The translations under genes and the position numbers were made by a program. Under the pieces are notes generated by a model. It searched no databases. It saw only the letters and a program-made list of their open reading frames with translations, and was not told the DNA's origin. 64,000 bases of DNA, taken from assembly GCA_009731375.1 (NCBI GenBank), contig BJOX01000115.1, positions 636,233-700,232 on the forward strand, given 5' to 3'. Shown piece by piece: positions 31,091 to 40,862 of this stretch. The stretch's first letter is position 1; the number at the start of each line of letters is the position of its first letter. Origin of the DNA: Paulinella micropora (taxonomy: Eukaryota > Cercozoa > Imbricatea > Euglyphida).

Positions 31091-31861
31091 ATGAGAAAAG
31101 GTGGACGGCACAACCGCAAGAAGAAGAAGAAGAAGACGAGTAAGAGCCCGGCGGCGTCTGGGGCTGGACAGGCCCAAACGCCGCCGGGGGGCAGCATGCC
31201 CCCCGAATCTCTCCCCGCTCTCCCGCCCCAGCCCGCGCCAGCGGGCTGGGAGGATTTGAAGATCCCGTCGTTCACCCGCGGCAACGATCGCTACGTGAAG
31301 CCCTACCTACTGAGCAAGGCCACACGGCTATCGCTTGTGCGCAGCGCCTGGGGCACGGGGAAGAAGTATGCGCTGGCGAACCTAATCTTAGCTCTGCAGG
31401 GTGTCGATTGCGAGGCGGTCCGGGCGGCGTACAGCGTCCAAGAGCGGCGGGCGCTGCAGGGGCTCCTGCAGGCGCCCCTGCGCGTGCTCGTAATCAGTTC
31501 GGGACGGACGGGGGACGTGATGTATGGTCGCCTCCGGAAACACCTGGAGCCTCAGCGCGTGCAGGTGTACAGGTGTGGAGCGGCGACGCGGCGGAGTGAC
31601 AAGCTTTGTTCAGAGATCAACAATCTGCACCAGCTGCTGGGGGAGGAGGTTGCCCCCTTCCAGCTGGTAGTTTTGAACGAGAGCGAGGAATTGCTGAGCA
31701 GCATGTTTATGGACGAGTGTGTTCGACACCCGCGGTGGGATCAGAACAGGGAGGCGTTCGAGCGCTTGCTGCGTGCCTCGCAGGCCATAATCTGCTGGGA
31801 CCCGTTTCTTGGCAGAAAGACAGAGGATGTTATAAAAACTCTTCTTTATTTTGAGGGTTGA
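31091..31861 (+). CDS. Origin-binding-protein-like helicase fragment
   Basis: ATG 31091 starts a lysine-rich leader, followed by the in-frame double-hairpin element at 31183-31250. The rest has the order of motifs I to III of herpesvirus-type origin-binding helicases: SAWGTGKKYALANLILAL (Walker-A-like, GTGKK instead of GTGKT), LRVLVISSGRTGD, VYRCGAATRRSDKLCSEINN with NLHQL, FQLVVLNESEELLSSM where a DE box would be, and ASQAIICWDPFLGRKTEDV. It stops at TGA after about 256 residues, far shorter than full enzymes, with the DE box changed to NE. It is probably non-catalytic, or the first half of a split enzyme. AATAAT-type signals follow. Confidence 0.55.
   Translation: MRKGGRHNRKKKKKKTSKSPAASGAGQAQTPPGGSMPPESLPALPPQPAPAGWEDLKIPSFTRGNDRYVKPYLLSKATRLSLVRSAWGTGKKYALANLILALQGVDCEAVRAAYSVQERRALQGLLQAPLRVLVISSGRTGDVMYGRLRKHLEPQRVQVYRCGAATRRSDKLCSEINNLHQLLGEEVAPFQLVVLNESEELLSSMFMDECVRHPRWDQNREAFERLLRASQAIICWDPFLGRKTEDVIKTLLYFEG
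31183..31250. repeat. Double-hairpin palindromic element, copy 5 (inside a gene)
   Basis: CGGGGGGCAGCATGCCCCCC, a CT-rich spacer, then CCAGCCCGCGCCAGCGGGCTGG. It is translated in frame within the origin-binding-like gene. Confidence 0.8.
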
Positions 31862-31987
31862 TCCTGTGGACATTTGTGTTTGCACCGCGGGTGTCGAGAA
31901 AGTATCATTTTTTAAAATTATATAAATACAAAGCCTCGGTGTTTTGTGAGACATTCGCAGATTGTATTTTAATAATATTTTTTCTCG

Positions 31988-32359
31988 TCAGTTTAGAGAT
32001 ACAAAGGCGTTGGGGTCCAGGTTGGTCGAGCTGTCCTGGCGCTGGGATTCGTAGATCGCGTCCACGAGCTGTCGAAGCTTCACGTACAAGGCTCCAAGGA
32101 ATGCAATGATGGAGGCGAGACCCGCACAGATCGCTTGCTTGAGCCAACGCTGCTCTTGGTCCGGTGGGGACGGGTAGCGAATTGCGCCGTTGCCAATCAC
32201 GACTAGGGCTGCAATCGCTACAACCCAGATGAGGGTTCGCAGAGTGACATCCCAGAGCCGCTGGGAACCGCGCACGACGACGCCAAGTTGCAAACAAATA
32301 GTGCGCGCTGTCTTCTTCCAGTGTGCTTCCCTGTCGTGTTCTGGCTTAAGCGTTTCCAT
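31988..32359 (-). CDS. Small two-helix membrane protein
   Basis: ATG 32359 (METLKPEHDREAHWKK) gives about 123 residues. A charged N-terminus is followed by two hydrophobic helices (LIWVVAIAALVVIGNGA and ICAGLASIIAFLGALYV) separated by a short polar loop, and a polar C-terminus. A longer frame upstream is out of keeping with the TATA-like sequence 32380-32398. Ends with TAA. No family recognised. Confidence 0.6.
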   Translation of the reverse strand: METLKPEHDREAHWKKTARTICLQLGVVVRGSQRLWDVTLRTLIWVVAIAALVVIGNGAIRYPSPPDQEQRWLKQAICAGLASIIAFLGALYVKLRQLVDAIYESQRQDSSTNLDPNAFVSLN

Positions 32360-32379
32360 GTAGCGGGAGTGGCTGTTTA

Positions 32380-32398
32380 CGATATATATATATATATT
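32380..32398. promoter_or_regulatory. TATA-rich divergent promoter
   Basis: TATATATATATATATTTT lies 21-39 bases upstream of the minus-strand ATG (32359) and about 135 bases before the plus-strand ATG (32532). Position and composition suit a TATA element for the minus gene. Confidence 0.45.
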
Positions 32399-32531
32399 TT
32401 CAGCCCTGGCGTTTTCCTGTGAAAGAGGATGCTCGCTGAGCGGGCAGGGGGGGGCGCCCCCCCCCTCCGCACATACATGGTAAGGAAAGAGACAGCTAAA
32501 AAGAAAGAAGAACAAATAAAAAAAGGTAGAC

Positions 32532-33428
32532 ATGGAAGAAAGTCAGCGCATCGATGGCGACGACCTTCTCTTACTGGACGTGGCCCGCGCCAAATTGCGT
32601 TTCCACGGGAGTACTTTGGAGCCGCCCCCTTCTGGAACGCTTGCGCTTGAGATGAAGGGGATCCGGGCTAGAAGGCTTGTTTTCTGCGAGACTAAGCTTA
32701 AAACAAAAGAAGAAAATGTATTGGAATTGAACGGCAGCCCAGTGCTAGAGGAGTTTGTTTTTAGGCAGGCGACCGCTGCCGGGGACGGGAGCACGCCTCC
32801 CGCCAAGTTCCAAATCAGGTTTCAGGATTGTCCAGTCTTGCGAAAAATGTTTACCGCTAGTCACGAGAGCACTTGTATCGAGGTGGCGCTCGTCAACTCT
32901 GGCCGGCTCGGCGCGGGATTGGAGGTTGGCGCACGAGGGAACCTAAAGCTTTCGTTGGAACGCAACCACGCACCGGAGGCTAGGATTTCGCTTGGGAAGA
33001 AGATGAGGGGCAAGGCGCTGGAGTTGCAATACCTTAACAGTGACGAGGTGGAAACGCTGAGTCTTAGTTCTTTGGCCCCCGAGCTGGAACGCCTGGTACT
33101 TCGTGTGCACGAGTGTAAGCGCTTGAAAGAAGTTGATCTGTTGGCGAGCCAGTCGTGCTCGCCCCGACTGGCTCGCGACGTCGAGCTGGAAATCGATTCG
33201 TGCCAGGGCCTAAAGCAGTTTATCCTGCCCAGTGCTTTAGCCGGGGCCAAAGCGACCGTCACTTGTAGTAATTGTTCTTCGCTCACAGACATAGTGCTGC
33301 CTGCTGGTGATTGGCGTTGCAGCTCTTCTGCCGTCAATATCAATGTTAGCAACTGTGCAAGCTTCATCAGCTCGCCTGCCCCGCGCCCGCGCCCGCGCCC
33401 GCGGCGAGGAACGCCAGAGATAATGTAG
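32532..33428 (+). CDS. Irregular leucine-rich-repeat-like protein
   Basis: ATG 32532 to TAG 33428, intact, 298 residues. From about residue 60 it shows repeated units of the type L-x-x-L-x-L-x-x-C/N-x-x-L (for example LERLVLRVHECKRLKEVDLL and VELEIDSCQGLKQFILPS), with Cys or Asn at the turn. This suggests a solenoid of the LRR kind, possibly for protein binding. A 12-bp inverted repeat (33144-33155/33165-33176) lies in the coding sequence. The C-terminus is Pro/Arg-rich. Confidence 0.65.
   Translation: MEESQRIDGDDLLLLDVARAKLRFHGSTLEPPPSGTLALEMKGIRARRLVFCETKLKTKEENVLELNGSPVLEEFVFRQATAAGDGSTPPAKFQIRFQDCPVLRKMFTASHESTCIEVALVNSGRLGAGLEVGARGNLKLSLERNHAPEARISLGKKMRGKALELQYLNSDEVETLSLSSLAPELERLVLRVHECKRLKEVDLLASQSCSPRLARDVELEIDSCQGLKQFILPSALAGAKATVTCSNCSSLTDIVLPAGDWRCSSSAVNINVSNCASFISSPAPRPRPRPRRGTPEIM
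33144..33176. repeat. 12-bp inverted repeat inside the LRR-like gene
   Basis: GCGAGCCAGTCG and CGACTGGCTCGC with a 9-base loop. It is translated in frame (LASQSCSPRLA) between two repeat units, like a hairpin insertion tolerated in a loop. Confidence 0.55.
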
Positions 33429-33645
33429 GCCTGTATGTGCGCTGCCTCCTACGCGGTGGCTGAAGAATGTAAACGTGTGCAGACCAACGTGCGGCAACTT
33501 GCAGCCCACCTAAGAAAAGTTTCTGTCAGACGTGTACAGGGGGCGAGGCGCCCAGCAGTTTTTGTTTCGCTGCTTGGCATCTAGAGTCAATATTGAACGC
33601 TAAGAGTAGATCAAAGTAAGCTGGATTTTTAATAAAAAGCCCTGC

Positions 33646-33686
33646 TCAATCGAGCCCCCCGGCGCTGGCAGGGGCCTCCTCGCTAT

Positions 33687-33717
<31 letters not shown>

Positions 33718-35768
33718 CACAGTCGTCTGTGGGGGCAGGCCCGTGCACAGGGCAAAGAGCTGCGCCGTCCCGTTGTCAGTGCACTTGACCGCGTCGACTT
33801 CCTCCAACTCTTTCCAGCAGGCCAGGGCGTCGACCACGAGCACTAGCTTGACGGAGCGCTGCTCCTGCAGCCAGGCACTCATCAGGAGCTTGCAAGGCCC
33901 GGGCATCTCGGGGCAGCAAGCGGCGCGGTCGGCCACCAGACGCACGGCCTCTTCTTGCTCTGCCGCACTGCGGCACGCCTGTAGCGGCGTAGCGCCAAAC
34001 AGAGAGAGCTCGCGCTGATAGTAGGACTTGCCGTCCTGGCGCCATTTGCCTGGCAGGGCGCCCTTGATGAGCAACGAGCGCCCGTCCAGCCGAAAGCGCA
34101 TTGCACGCGTATATTCTTGGCAGCAGCACATGCCCTTGGCACTAGAGGGCGGTAGCACGCACAGGCGCTCCGCCGCCTCGAGCTTGGGGCCCTCTTTCTG
34201 CTCCTCCCGGCGCGCCAGCAAGCTGGCAGGAAGCTCTTGCAAGCGCTCGGATGCCTTGGCGTCCAGGCACGTGAGCTTGGTCATTTTCCACAGCGCGTCA
34301 GCTGCGAGGCGCTCCACGGTGAACCTGCGCGGCAGCGGCTCTCCCCCGTCAAAGTACAAGGCCGCCACCGACCCGATCACGGGCATGAAAAGCCTGCCCG
34401 TCTTTTGGTTGCGGAACAACTTGAGCCTGCCCGAGAAGTAGTAGGACGAATAGAATTCGGTCGGAGGGTGCAGGCCCCCGGCTGCGACGGCGCGGTAGCA
34501 GCGACGTGCTTATCAACCCCGCCCATGCCGGGCAGCAAGGGGAGCACCGCCAACCTCTTGCGCTCTGTCTCTTCGTCACCCTGCAACAGGAAGGCCTCTC
34601 GGTCCTTGGTCTGGGGCGCTTTCGTAACGGGACACAGAAACACGGAGCAAGCCGGCAGCGAGGTCCGGTACAGCTTGATGAGCTGCTCGGGCGCGCTGTC
34701 CCCCGTCTCGGCCCACAGCCTGGCAATCTGGTACAGGACCCGCACCCAGCGCTGCCGTACCACCAGGTTCGCGCCGGCGTCGAACAGCTGGTTCTGGAGC
34801 TACACCGCGGGCGCCAGCGCGGCGGTCAGCGCGCGGATCTGCGTCACGAACGACGCGTTCACCACGCCGCACACTGCGCCCGCCGCTTGCAAACAGGCCG
34901 AGGCGGCGTACAAGTCCGCATAGAGAACCGCCGCATGCTTGAGCGGCTTCTGCAGCTCCTCCGACACCTCCACGCGCGGCTCCCAGCCAAGCAGGTCCCT
35001 GAACTCCTTGACGCGCGCCTTGAGTGCAACCGAGCTCTTGGTTGTTAGAAACATCTCGATCGTTTCGGCAAAAGCGCCGAGCTGCTCCTCCGAGCCCGCC
35101 ACGCTGAACGTCGGCGCCTCCAGCCCCTTGCGCTTCTTGGCGGGCCGGGCGGCGCCCGCGCGTCGTGCGTGCACCGCCGCCGCCGCCGCGGTGTGTCCGC
35201 CGGCGCTCGGCGGCCGTTCGAGGCGGCGCGCCAGCTCGTCGGCTGCCCTGACCACGCGCGAGAACGGGTGCAGGTGAGCGACCAGGCCGAGCGCGAAGGG
35301 GTCGCCCTTGGCCAGATCCTCGTCGGGGACCATGGTATACGACAGCTGCAGCCCCATGCTCAGCAGCCCGTCCAGGCGGCTGAAGCGCTCCGTCGCGCTA
35401 GCCAGCGCTGTCATCAGCAAGGCCAGGTCGTCCAGCACCACACACACTTCCCAGCACCCTCCGACGACCGACACCTCGTATGTGTCCAGCCTGGACGCTA
35501 GAGCGCTCAGCCTTGCCACCGTCGTCGTCGTCGTCGAGCCGGAGACGACGGCGGCTTCTTCTGCCGCCATCGCTCTGCACCACTCCAAAAAGTCCTCCCG
35601 GCCAAGCAGGCGTCTGATCAGCGGCGCCGTCTGCTCAGCCCACGGCCTGGTCCCTAGGGCGCCGTCCTCGTCCCGGCAGATCTCTTTCTCCGGGCTAGCT
35701 AGGTCCAGCGCCAGCTCCTGCAGTGGCGCATCGTCCAGAATCCCCGCGCTGACAAACTCGACTGGCAT
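33646..35768 (-). CDS. Large uncharacterised protein with in-frame TAG and one frameshift
   Basis: ATG 35768 (MPVEFVSAGILDDAPLQELA) runs about 320 codons to TAG at 34800-34802. The same frame then continues without pause (LQNQLFDAGANLVVRQRWVRV) for more than 100 codons. It then shifts by one base in the GGCCCCCGG run near 34475 and goes on (TEFYSSYYFSGRLKLFRNQK) to TGA at 33646. Taken together this is about 700 residues, helical, with an Ala/Arg-rich linker and a poly-Ser stretch near the end. No domain recognised. The TAG may be a nonsense change, an error or a recoded codon. Confidence 0.6.
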
Positions 35769-35826
35769 TCAACTTTTTTTTTCTCTGTGCTTATATCCCG
35801 CCGCTTGCGTAGCGGGGCGGGGGCCC

Positions 35827-35861
<35 letters not shown>

Positions 35862-35897
35862 CCCCCCCCCCCCCCCCCCCCCCNNNNNNNNNNTCTT

Positions 35898-37568
35898 TTA
35901 ACTATGGACTTTGCCAGAACTTCCTGGCTTTCGCTTTCTGGTGGTTCTACCGCGGGGGGTGCCCGCTGCCGCAATAGGATGCGCTGTGATAAGAGCACAG
36001 ATCAAAGCAGCAGAGTTTTCGTTCAAAGTTCTGTTGCTTTTGAAACGGGTGTGGTGCTGCAGCACCAACGCAATAAGTTCCGTGGTTATCTCGCACAGGA
36101 TGTAATGCAGTTCAGCAGGTGTAGACTTAGGGAAAGCCAATTTCGCCATGTCCAGCCATAGATAGGGAGCTTCTGCCAGTCTCATAAACTGGGCGGCTGG
36201 TGTAAAGAAGCGTGCGAGTGCGCTGGGTGTGCTCAGCAAACCCAGCTTATAAAGCAGCGATTCTGTAAGCTTAACCCGTTCTCCAGCCTGGATCCCTTGC
36301 CCTTGTCTGAACCGCGGCACTAGTATGTTTGCGTCCCATCTTATTGCACATTGAAGAAGATAGCTATGCCAGTAGAAAACGGGGCTTATCCTTCGTTGCA
36401 TTTCGAGGTCCGCGCACCAAATCGCTGCTACCCTGTGCACTACCTCACTGCTTCCTTCAAGGTAGCTTTTCACCACTTCTAGCACGGCAGCGAAGGGCAG
36501 CCAACCAAACCCATAATTCTCTTCGGAGCCTAGGTTCCCGCACCAACCACAGTAGAAAGACATCGCATTCAGGAAGCCGACGACTTGTTTCACCTTGGGC
36601 ATAGGCAGGCTTTGTCCCGAGCGCAAAAGCTTATATAAATAATCATTTTTGGAACTACTAGCAGCATCGACCGACTCGGCGGGGGCTACCTCAACAAACA
36701 GCATCCGGCTGTTGTCAAAGTCGATCGCACGCAGCGCCTGCTTGTTTAACAGGTATACGTAGTTGTGTGTAGCTGAATCAATGGCCACCAAGCGGTTTTC
36801 GTTCATCACTTGAAGCTCTCTGCCGGCGTCTCGGACAATGGCAGAGAAAATAACCTGCTTTTGTTGTTGCATGACTGCCGGCGAATTCAGGGGCTGACCG
36901 GCCATGGGCATGCACATCCAGAAACTGTCTGTCCCAAGAGGCTCCGCAGTGGTCCGGAACGCACGCAAAACCGTGGGGACGATGCCGCCTGTTTTCTCGT
37001 GCAAGTATAATTGCATGGCCACCTCCAGGAACACGTTGTCGACCTCCTGTGCCCCCTTAAGATCACCATCTATCGTACTGTCGACTTTCTTGAATACCAA
37101 ACACTCTTTCCAGATGATAACATCGGCTCTGCCTTGTTGAGCCCAAACACGACCCGTCTTCACCAGAGCCTGGAACTCCGAGTCTTTACATGTCGCAATC
37201 TTGCAGGGCTCCTTCCACCAGGTGTCTGGCTGTGACTCCAGCTTCATGTCGTTGGGGTAGATTTCGTCGTCGTCCCTGCCAGGGGTCGTGTGTACTCGGT
37301 CGGTGAGCACCGCCGGAACTCTGAAAGCTTTCTCATATTTCAGGCACTTTTCCAGCTTGGCCAAGATTTCTTTGGCAGCATCTATCTTTTCCTTGGCTAG
37401 GTCTTCGAAGAACTCGTCCAAGATCTCTGGCGGGTTTTCTACAAACACTGGCAGCCCCGCCGGCCAGAGCTCGTTCGAACGTCGTGAATGGAAATCCTTG
37501 GCATGATTTCGCTGCACCAATCTGTGAGCTACAACGCAATTATGCTTGTGAACTTTTTCCTCCTGCAT
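35898..37568 (-). CDS. Protein-kinase-like protein
   Basis: An intact 556-residue frame. Spacing fits the kinase fold. A candidate VAIK-type lysine sits in CLVFKKV (160/161), and a helix-C glutamate in FLEVAMQL (182). The hinge region is FWMCMPMAGQPL (216-226). The catalytic loop is VAIDSATHNYVY with D264 and N269 at the canonical distance of five. A DFG-like AIDFDNS has D283. There is no obvious glycine-rich loop, so ATP binding is uncertain. The last 150 residues are helical with a basic tail (GRTTRKRKPG). It is the best preserved of several proteins here with kinase-like loops. Confidence 0.6.
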   Translation of the reverse strand: MQEEKVHKHNCVVAHRLVQRNHAKDFHSRRSNELWPAGLPVFVENPPEILDEFFEDLAKEKIDAAKEILAKLEKCLKYEKAFRVPAVLTDRVHTTPGRDDDEIYPNDMKLESQPDTWWKEPCKIATCKDSEFQALVKTGRVWAQQGRADVIIWKECLVFKKVDSTIDGDLKGAQEVDNVFLEVAMQLYLHEKTGGIVPTVLRAFRTTAEPLGTDSFWMCMPMAGQPLNSPAVMQQQKQVIFSAIVRDAGRELQVMNENRLVAIDSATHNYVYLLNKQALRAIDFDNSRMLFVEVAPAESVDAASSSKNDYLYKLLRSGQSLPMPKVKQVVGFLNAMSFYCGWCGNLGSEENYGFGWLPFAAVLEVVKSYLEGSSEVVHRVAAIWCADLEMQRRISPVFYWHSYLLQCAIRWDANILVPRFRQGQGIQAGERVKLTESLLYKLGLLSTPSALARFFTPAAQFMRLAEAPYLWLDMAKLAFPKSTPAELHYILCEITTELIALVLQHHTRFKSNRTLNENSAALICALITAHPIAAAGTPRGRTTRKRKPGSSGKVHS

Positions 37569-37724
37569 CGTCCGGGCGTGTGTCCCCCCTGGCTTCGGAA
37601 AAAAAGATAATTTGCGCGGCCCCCCGATTCGTTGTTTAATATCCTAGCCATCAAGAGGGAGGACGATGCAGGAGGAGGGGGGAGGGGATGGGAAATGGGC
37701 AGAGGGCAAGGGGGGGGGGGGGGG

Positions 37725-37762
<38 letters not shown>

Positions 37763-37842
37763 NNNNNNNNNNCTTCTCTCGACCCCCCGCCAGCCAGCGC
37801 GAAAGGGGTTTGGAGTTTCCTGCCTTTTATAAAGAAAGCGGC

Positions 37843-38790
37843 ATGCCCCCGGTGGCGCCGGCGTTGTTGTTGGTGCTGCTGCTGTCGTGTGTTGGTGTCA
37901 GTGGCGTTGTGGACGGCATCTAACTGAGAGAAACGCTGAGCAGCGGCCAAAAAGTAGTCTACGAGCATAGCAAGGACGTACTAGCCTGCCGCTACCACGA
38001 GACACTAATCCTGAGCGAGCTCGACCTAGCCTGCGCCAATGATTGCAGGCTGGATCTGACAGTGTACCCCGCCGGTACAAACTCGGCGCCCAATGCCGAC
38101 TTGACGTTTCAAGACATAAGCAGGCTGTCCCTGGAGGGTTTGGAGCAGGTCATTGCAGAGGGTGCAACGGTAAGCATCATCAAGTGCAGAGCTGGCGCTG
38201 GCCCTGGTCCTGGCTCTCCCTGCAACGTCACAGCTTCGTTCGGCTATAGGTGCCGCGAAAACCCGAGCTATTGCGGAGGCCCGATCGAGCCCTCGGCCGA
38301 CGGGTTCTCGGGAATTATCTCTGTTAAGACGGGGGAGGCTCATACTGTCCACGTGCCGTACGAGGCCTGCAGGCACACAGACTGGATTTTCTATGTTACG
38401 GTGCGGGCCAACAACACGACACCGAGTCAGCACGCGGGGGATATTTTTCAAGTTACCAGCAGTTTTGAAAACGAAATCAGCGAAGGCACAACAGAGGCCC
38501 TCGCGGCTTTAAGCCGCGAGGACATCAACAAACCTTCCCCGTGCTTTTCCTCGTCCGGAAGCTGGGGGCATCCCGGGGTCCTGGGGTCCGGTACTTTGCA
38601 TGTCGAGCTCAAGTGCATAAGCCCGGCGTCGCACGAGGATCAAAACTGTACGCTCGGCTATAAGGCGGGACTGATATGCACGACCAACGCCGCCGGAGGC
38701 TCCTCCTCCTCCCTCGGCAGGGGCGCTGCGTCCATCCTAGCGCCCCTGCTAGGGCTGCTCGTGCTAAAGGGGGAGGGTGGGGGAGAGAGG
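37843..38790 (+). CDS. Secreted or GPI-type surface protein with in-frame TAA
   Basis: ATG 37843 follows a TATA-like TTTTATAAAG. It encodes a clear signal peptide (PALLLVLLLSCVGVSGVVDG) and then TAA at 37921-37923. The same frame continues at once (LRETLSSGQKVVYEHSKDVL) for about 290 codons, with Cys residues, several N-x-S/T sites and a Ser-rich stretch, finishing with a hydrophobic end (SILAPLLGLLVL) that resembles a GPI-attachment or membrane signal. The true stop is obscured by the G/C run and gap near 38805-38871. The signal peptide and ectodomain are useless without each other, which argues that the TAA lies within one gene. Confidence 0.6.
38499..38521. repeat. 11-bp inverted repeat inside coding sequence
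   Basis: CCTCGCGGCTT and AAGCCGCGAGG around a single T, in frame within the surface-protein gene (EALAALSREDI). Confidence 0.55.
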
Positions 38791-38802
38791 GAGGGGGGGG
38801 GG

Positions 38803-38833
<31 letters not shown>

Positions 38834-39709
38834 CCCNNNNNNNNNNNNNNNNNNNNNNNNNNNNNNNNNNNGGGGGGGGGGGGGGTGCCCGAAAAAGGAT
38901 GGGCGGCGGACAACGACCCTTGACGGCGCCCTGTCGGAGCTATGCTCGACAACCAAATAAACAGACGAGCAAGGAAAAATTAAAACAATATTCTGACAAA
39001 ATTTTAAGGTTGGCACTGAAAACTAGGACACTGCACCGTCGAACCCCGGCCGCGCAAACTTCCCCTTCCCCCGTTTTCCCCTCGCCCCCCGTTTTTTTTG
39101 AGCACCCTTCCCCCGGCCCGGGAGGGGGGAGGGAGAGAGGGGAAGACAGGGGGGAGGGGAAAACGAGAGAGGGGGGGGAGGAGAAGATGTGAAAAGAGAG
39201 GGAAGGAGAGGAAGGGGGGGGAGCGGGGGTGTTTGTGCCCCGACCCACCCCTCTCCCTCTCCCCCGTTTTCTTTTTCTTTTCTTTTCTTCTCTCCAATTC
39301 TGGCACACGTTCCTTTTCCCCAGTCGGAGCCATGGGTCGGCCACCGTGCGTAAGACCCGCGCAAACATGAAATCAGCAAAAAAGTTTTTTTAATTAAAAT
39401 TTAAAAAAATTCACGACAAGGCTTTAATTCTGGCACTGAGAACTAGAAGAAGGAGAGGAAAGAGGCAGGTTCAGGGAGGAAAGAGGGGAGAGGCAGAATG
39501 AGCAGTGGTCATTGTACCAGGTGGACAAGGGCCTCACAACCCCCGACGGCGTCATGTCAGATCCATGGCTCGGCAACCGCGCACAAAGTCAGCAAAAAAG
39601 ATGAAATCAGGAAAAAAAAATTTGCCCAACCAAAGAGACTGACAATGGGGAAGGGGGAGGGGGGGGAGGAAAGGGGGAAGGGATCCCCCCTCCCCCACTT
39701 CTCCTCTCC

Positions 39710-39742
<33 letters not shown>

Positions 39743-40271
39743 GGCNNNNNNNNNNCAAAAATTCCCCTTTTCACGGGTCTAAGCGCTCGTGCCTTCCGTG
39801 TAATTTTGCTAGCCGGTTTTTGCTAAAATTTTCTGCGGTTCTGGTTGTCCATCCAATGATGGATCTTGGCGCGCTGCCGCGGGGTGAAGGATTCTTAGAT
39901 TCAATCGGGCTCCGGCACACACTTTTAAAAAAAGAATTTACTATTAAAAAAAACCAGCATGTCTTGCATACGCACACTGCAGCCGAGACCGTCGGCCAAT
40001 TACACCTGTCTTGAGAGCGCGAGAGCGCCAGCCCGACTTATTCCCAGACAACACTAGCACAACCGCCTCTGCGACAATATCCGGTAGCACTAACCCGATG
40101 AGTGACTTCTCCGAGGGGAGGGGGATGCGCCGCGTGCAATCTAATAGCCATTGAAATTGTCTCAATGCCAAATTAAAACTTTAATCATTCTTTTTATTCT
40201 TTTGTACTTTTTTAGCGCGCCCTGACCCTGCCCTTAGCAGGTCGCGCACAAATCGGGCTTTGGATCGGATT

Positions 40272-40320
40272 TAAATCTTGTGGAGGTGAACCTCCCCAGA
40301 GACCGGCAGGCAGCTGGAGG
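40272..40320. repeat. Short dispersed repeat, related to 55209-55250
   Basis: GTGAACCTCCCCAGAGACCGGCAGGC matches GTGAATCTTCCCCAGATACCGGCGGGC at 55214-55240, followed in both by a CTG-rich/GGAG stretch. It links the gene-poor region with the satellite region 15 kb away. Confidence 0.5.
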
Positions 40321-40664
40321 GAAAGTTTGCTGGAAAACTTTTTTGATGGGAGGAGCACAATTCTGGCGCACATTCCTTTCCCCGGGAAATACGCACGCAC
40401 ACACATTTGGCGACCAATTCCGCGTAAGAAACAAGAGAGAGAGAAAGAGAGGGCAGAACGGGGGGGGGGGGGNNNNNNNNNNGGGGAGCAGGGGCGCGCT
40501 TCGCCGGTGTACAAGAAAAAATTAAAACAATATCCCTGACAAAATTTTAATCTTGGCACGGCGAACTAAGAAAGGGAGAAGAAAGAAGCATGGCTGGAGT
40601 GGGGCGCCAAGAACTGCAACAAAAATTTTATTAAAAAAGAGGAAGATTCTTGATAAAAATGTAA

Positions 40665-40862
40665 CTACCTACAATAGTTTTGAGCTTTTTGTGTTTTTTT
40701 GGGACGATTACAGCCTTGACAGGCAGCTTCGTACACCAAGCAATTGTGCTGGTACGAAGAGTAGTACGTTTGGCCTTCTACCGTTAACTTGAGTCGTTTA
40801 CGCAGCAGAGCGATGTTTTGGCTAATCCAAAATCCAATAGGGGAGCGAGCGGCGCCGTGCAT
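40665..40862 (-). CDS. Possible small ORF, 65 residues
   Basis: ATG 40862 to TAA. The product (MHGAARSPIGFWISQNIALL at its start) has a mixed composition without obvious repeats, unlike other short frames nearby. No homology is evident and chance is a fair explanation. Confidence 0.2.
   Translation of the reverse strand: MHGAARSPIGFWISQNIALLRKRLKLTVEGQTYYSSYQHNCLVYEAACQGCNRPKKTQKAQNYCR

Noticed and set aside
35820-35893. Poly-G/poly-C blocks next to gaps as regulatory G-quadruplex sites
   Set aside because: They occur almost only beside N runs throughout the window, which points to sequencing or assembly artefact.
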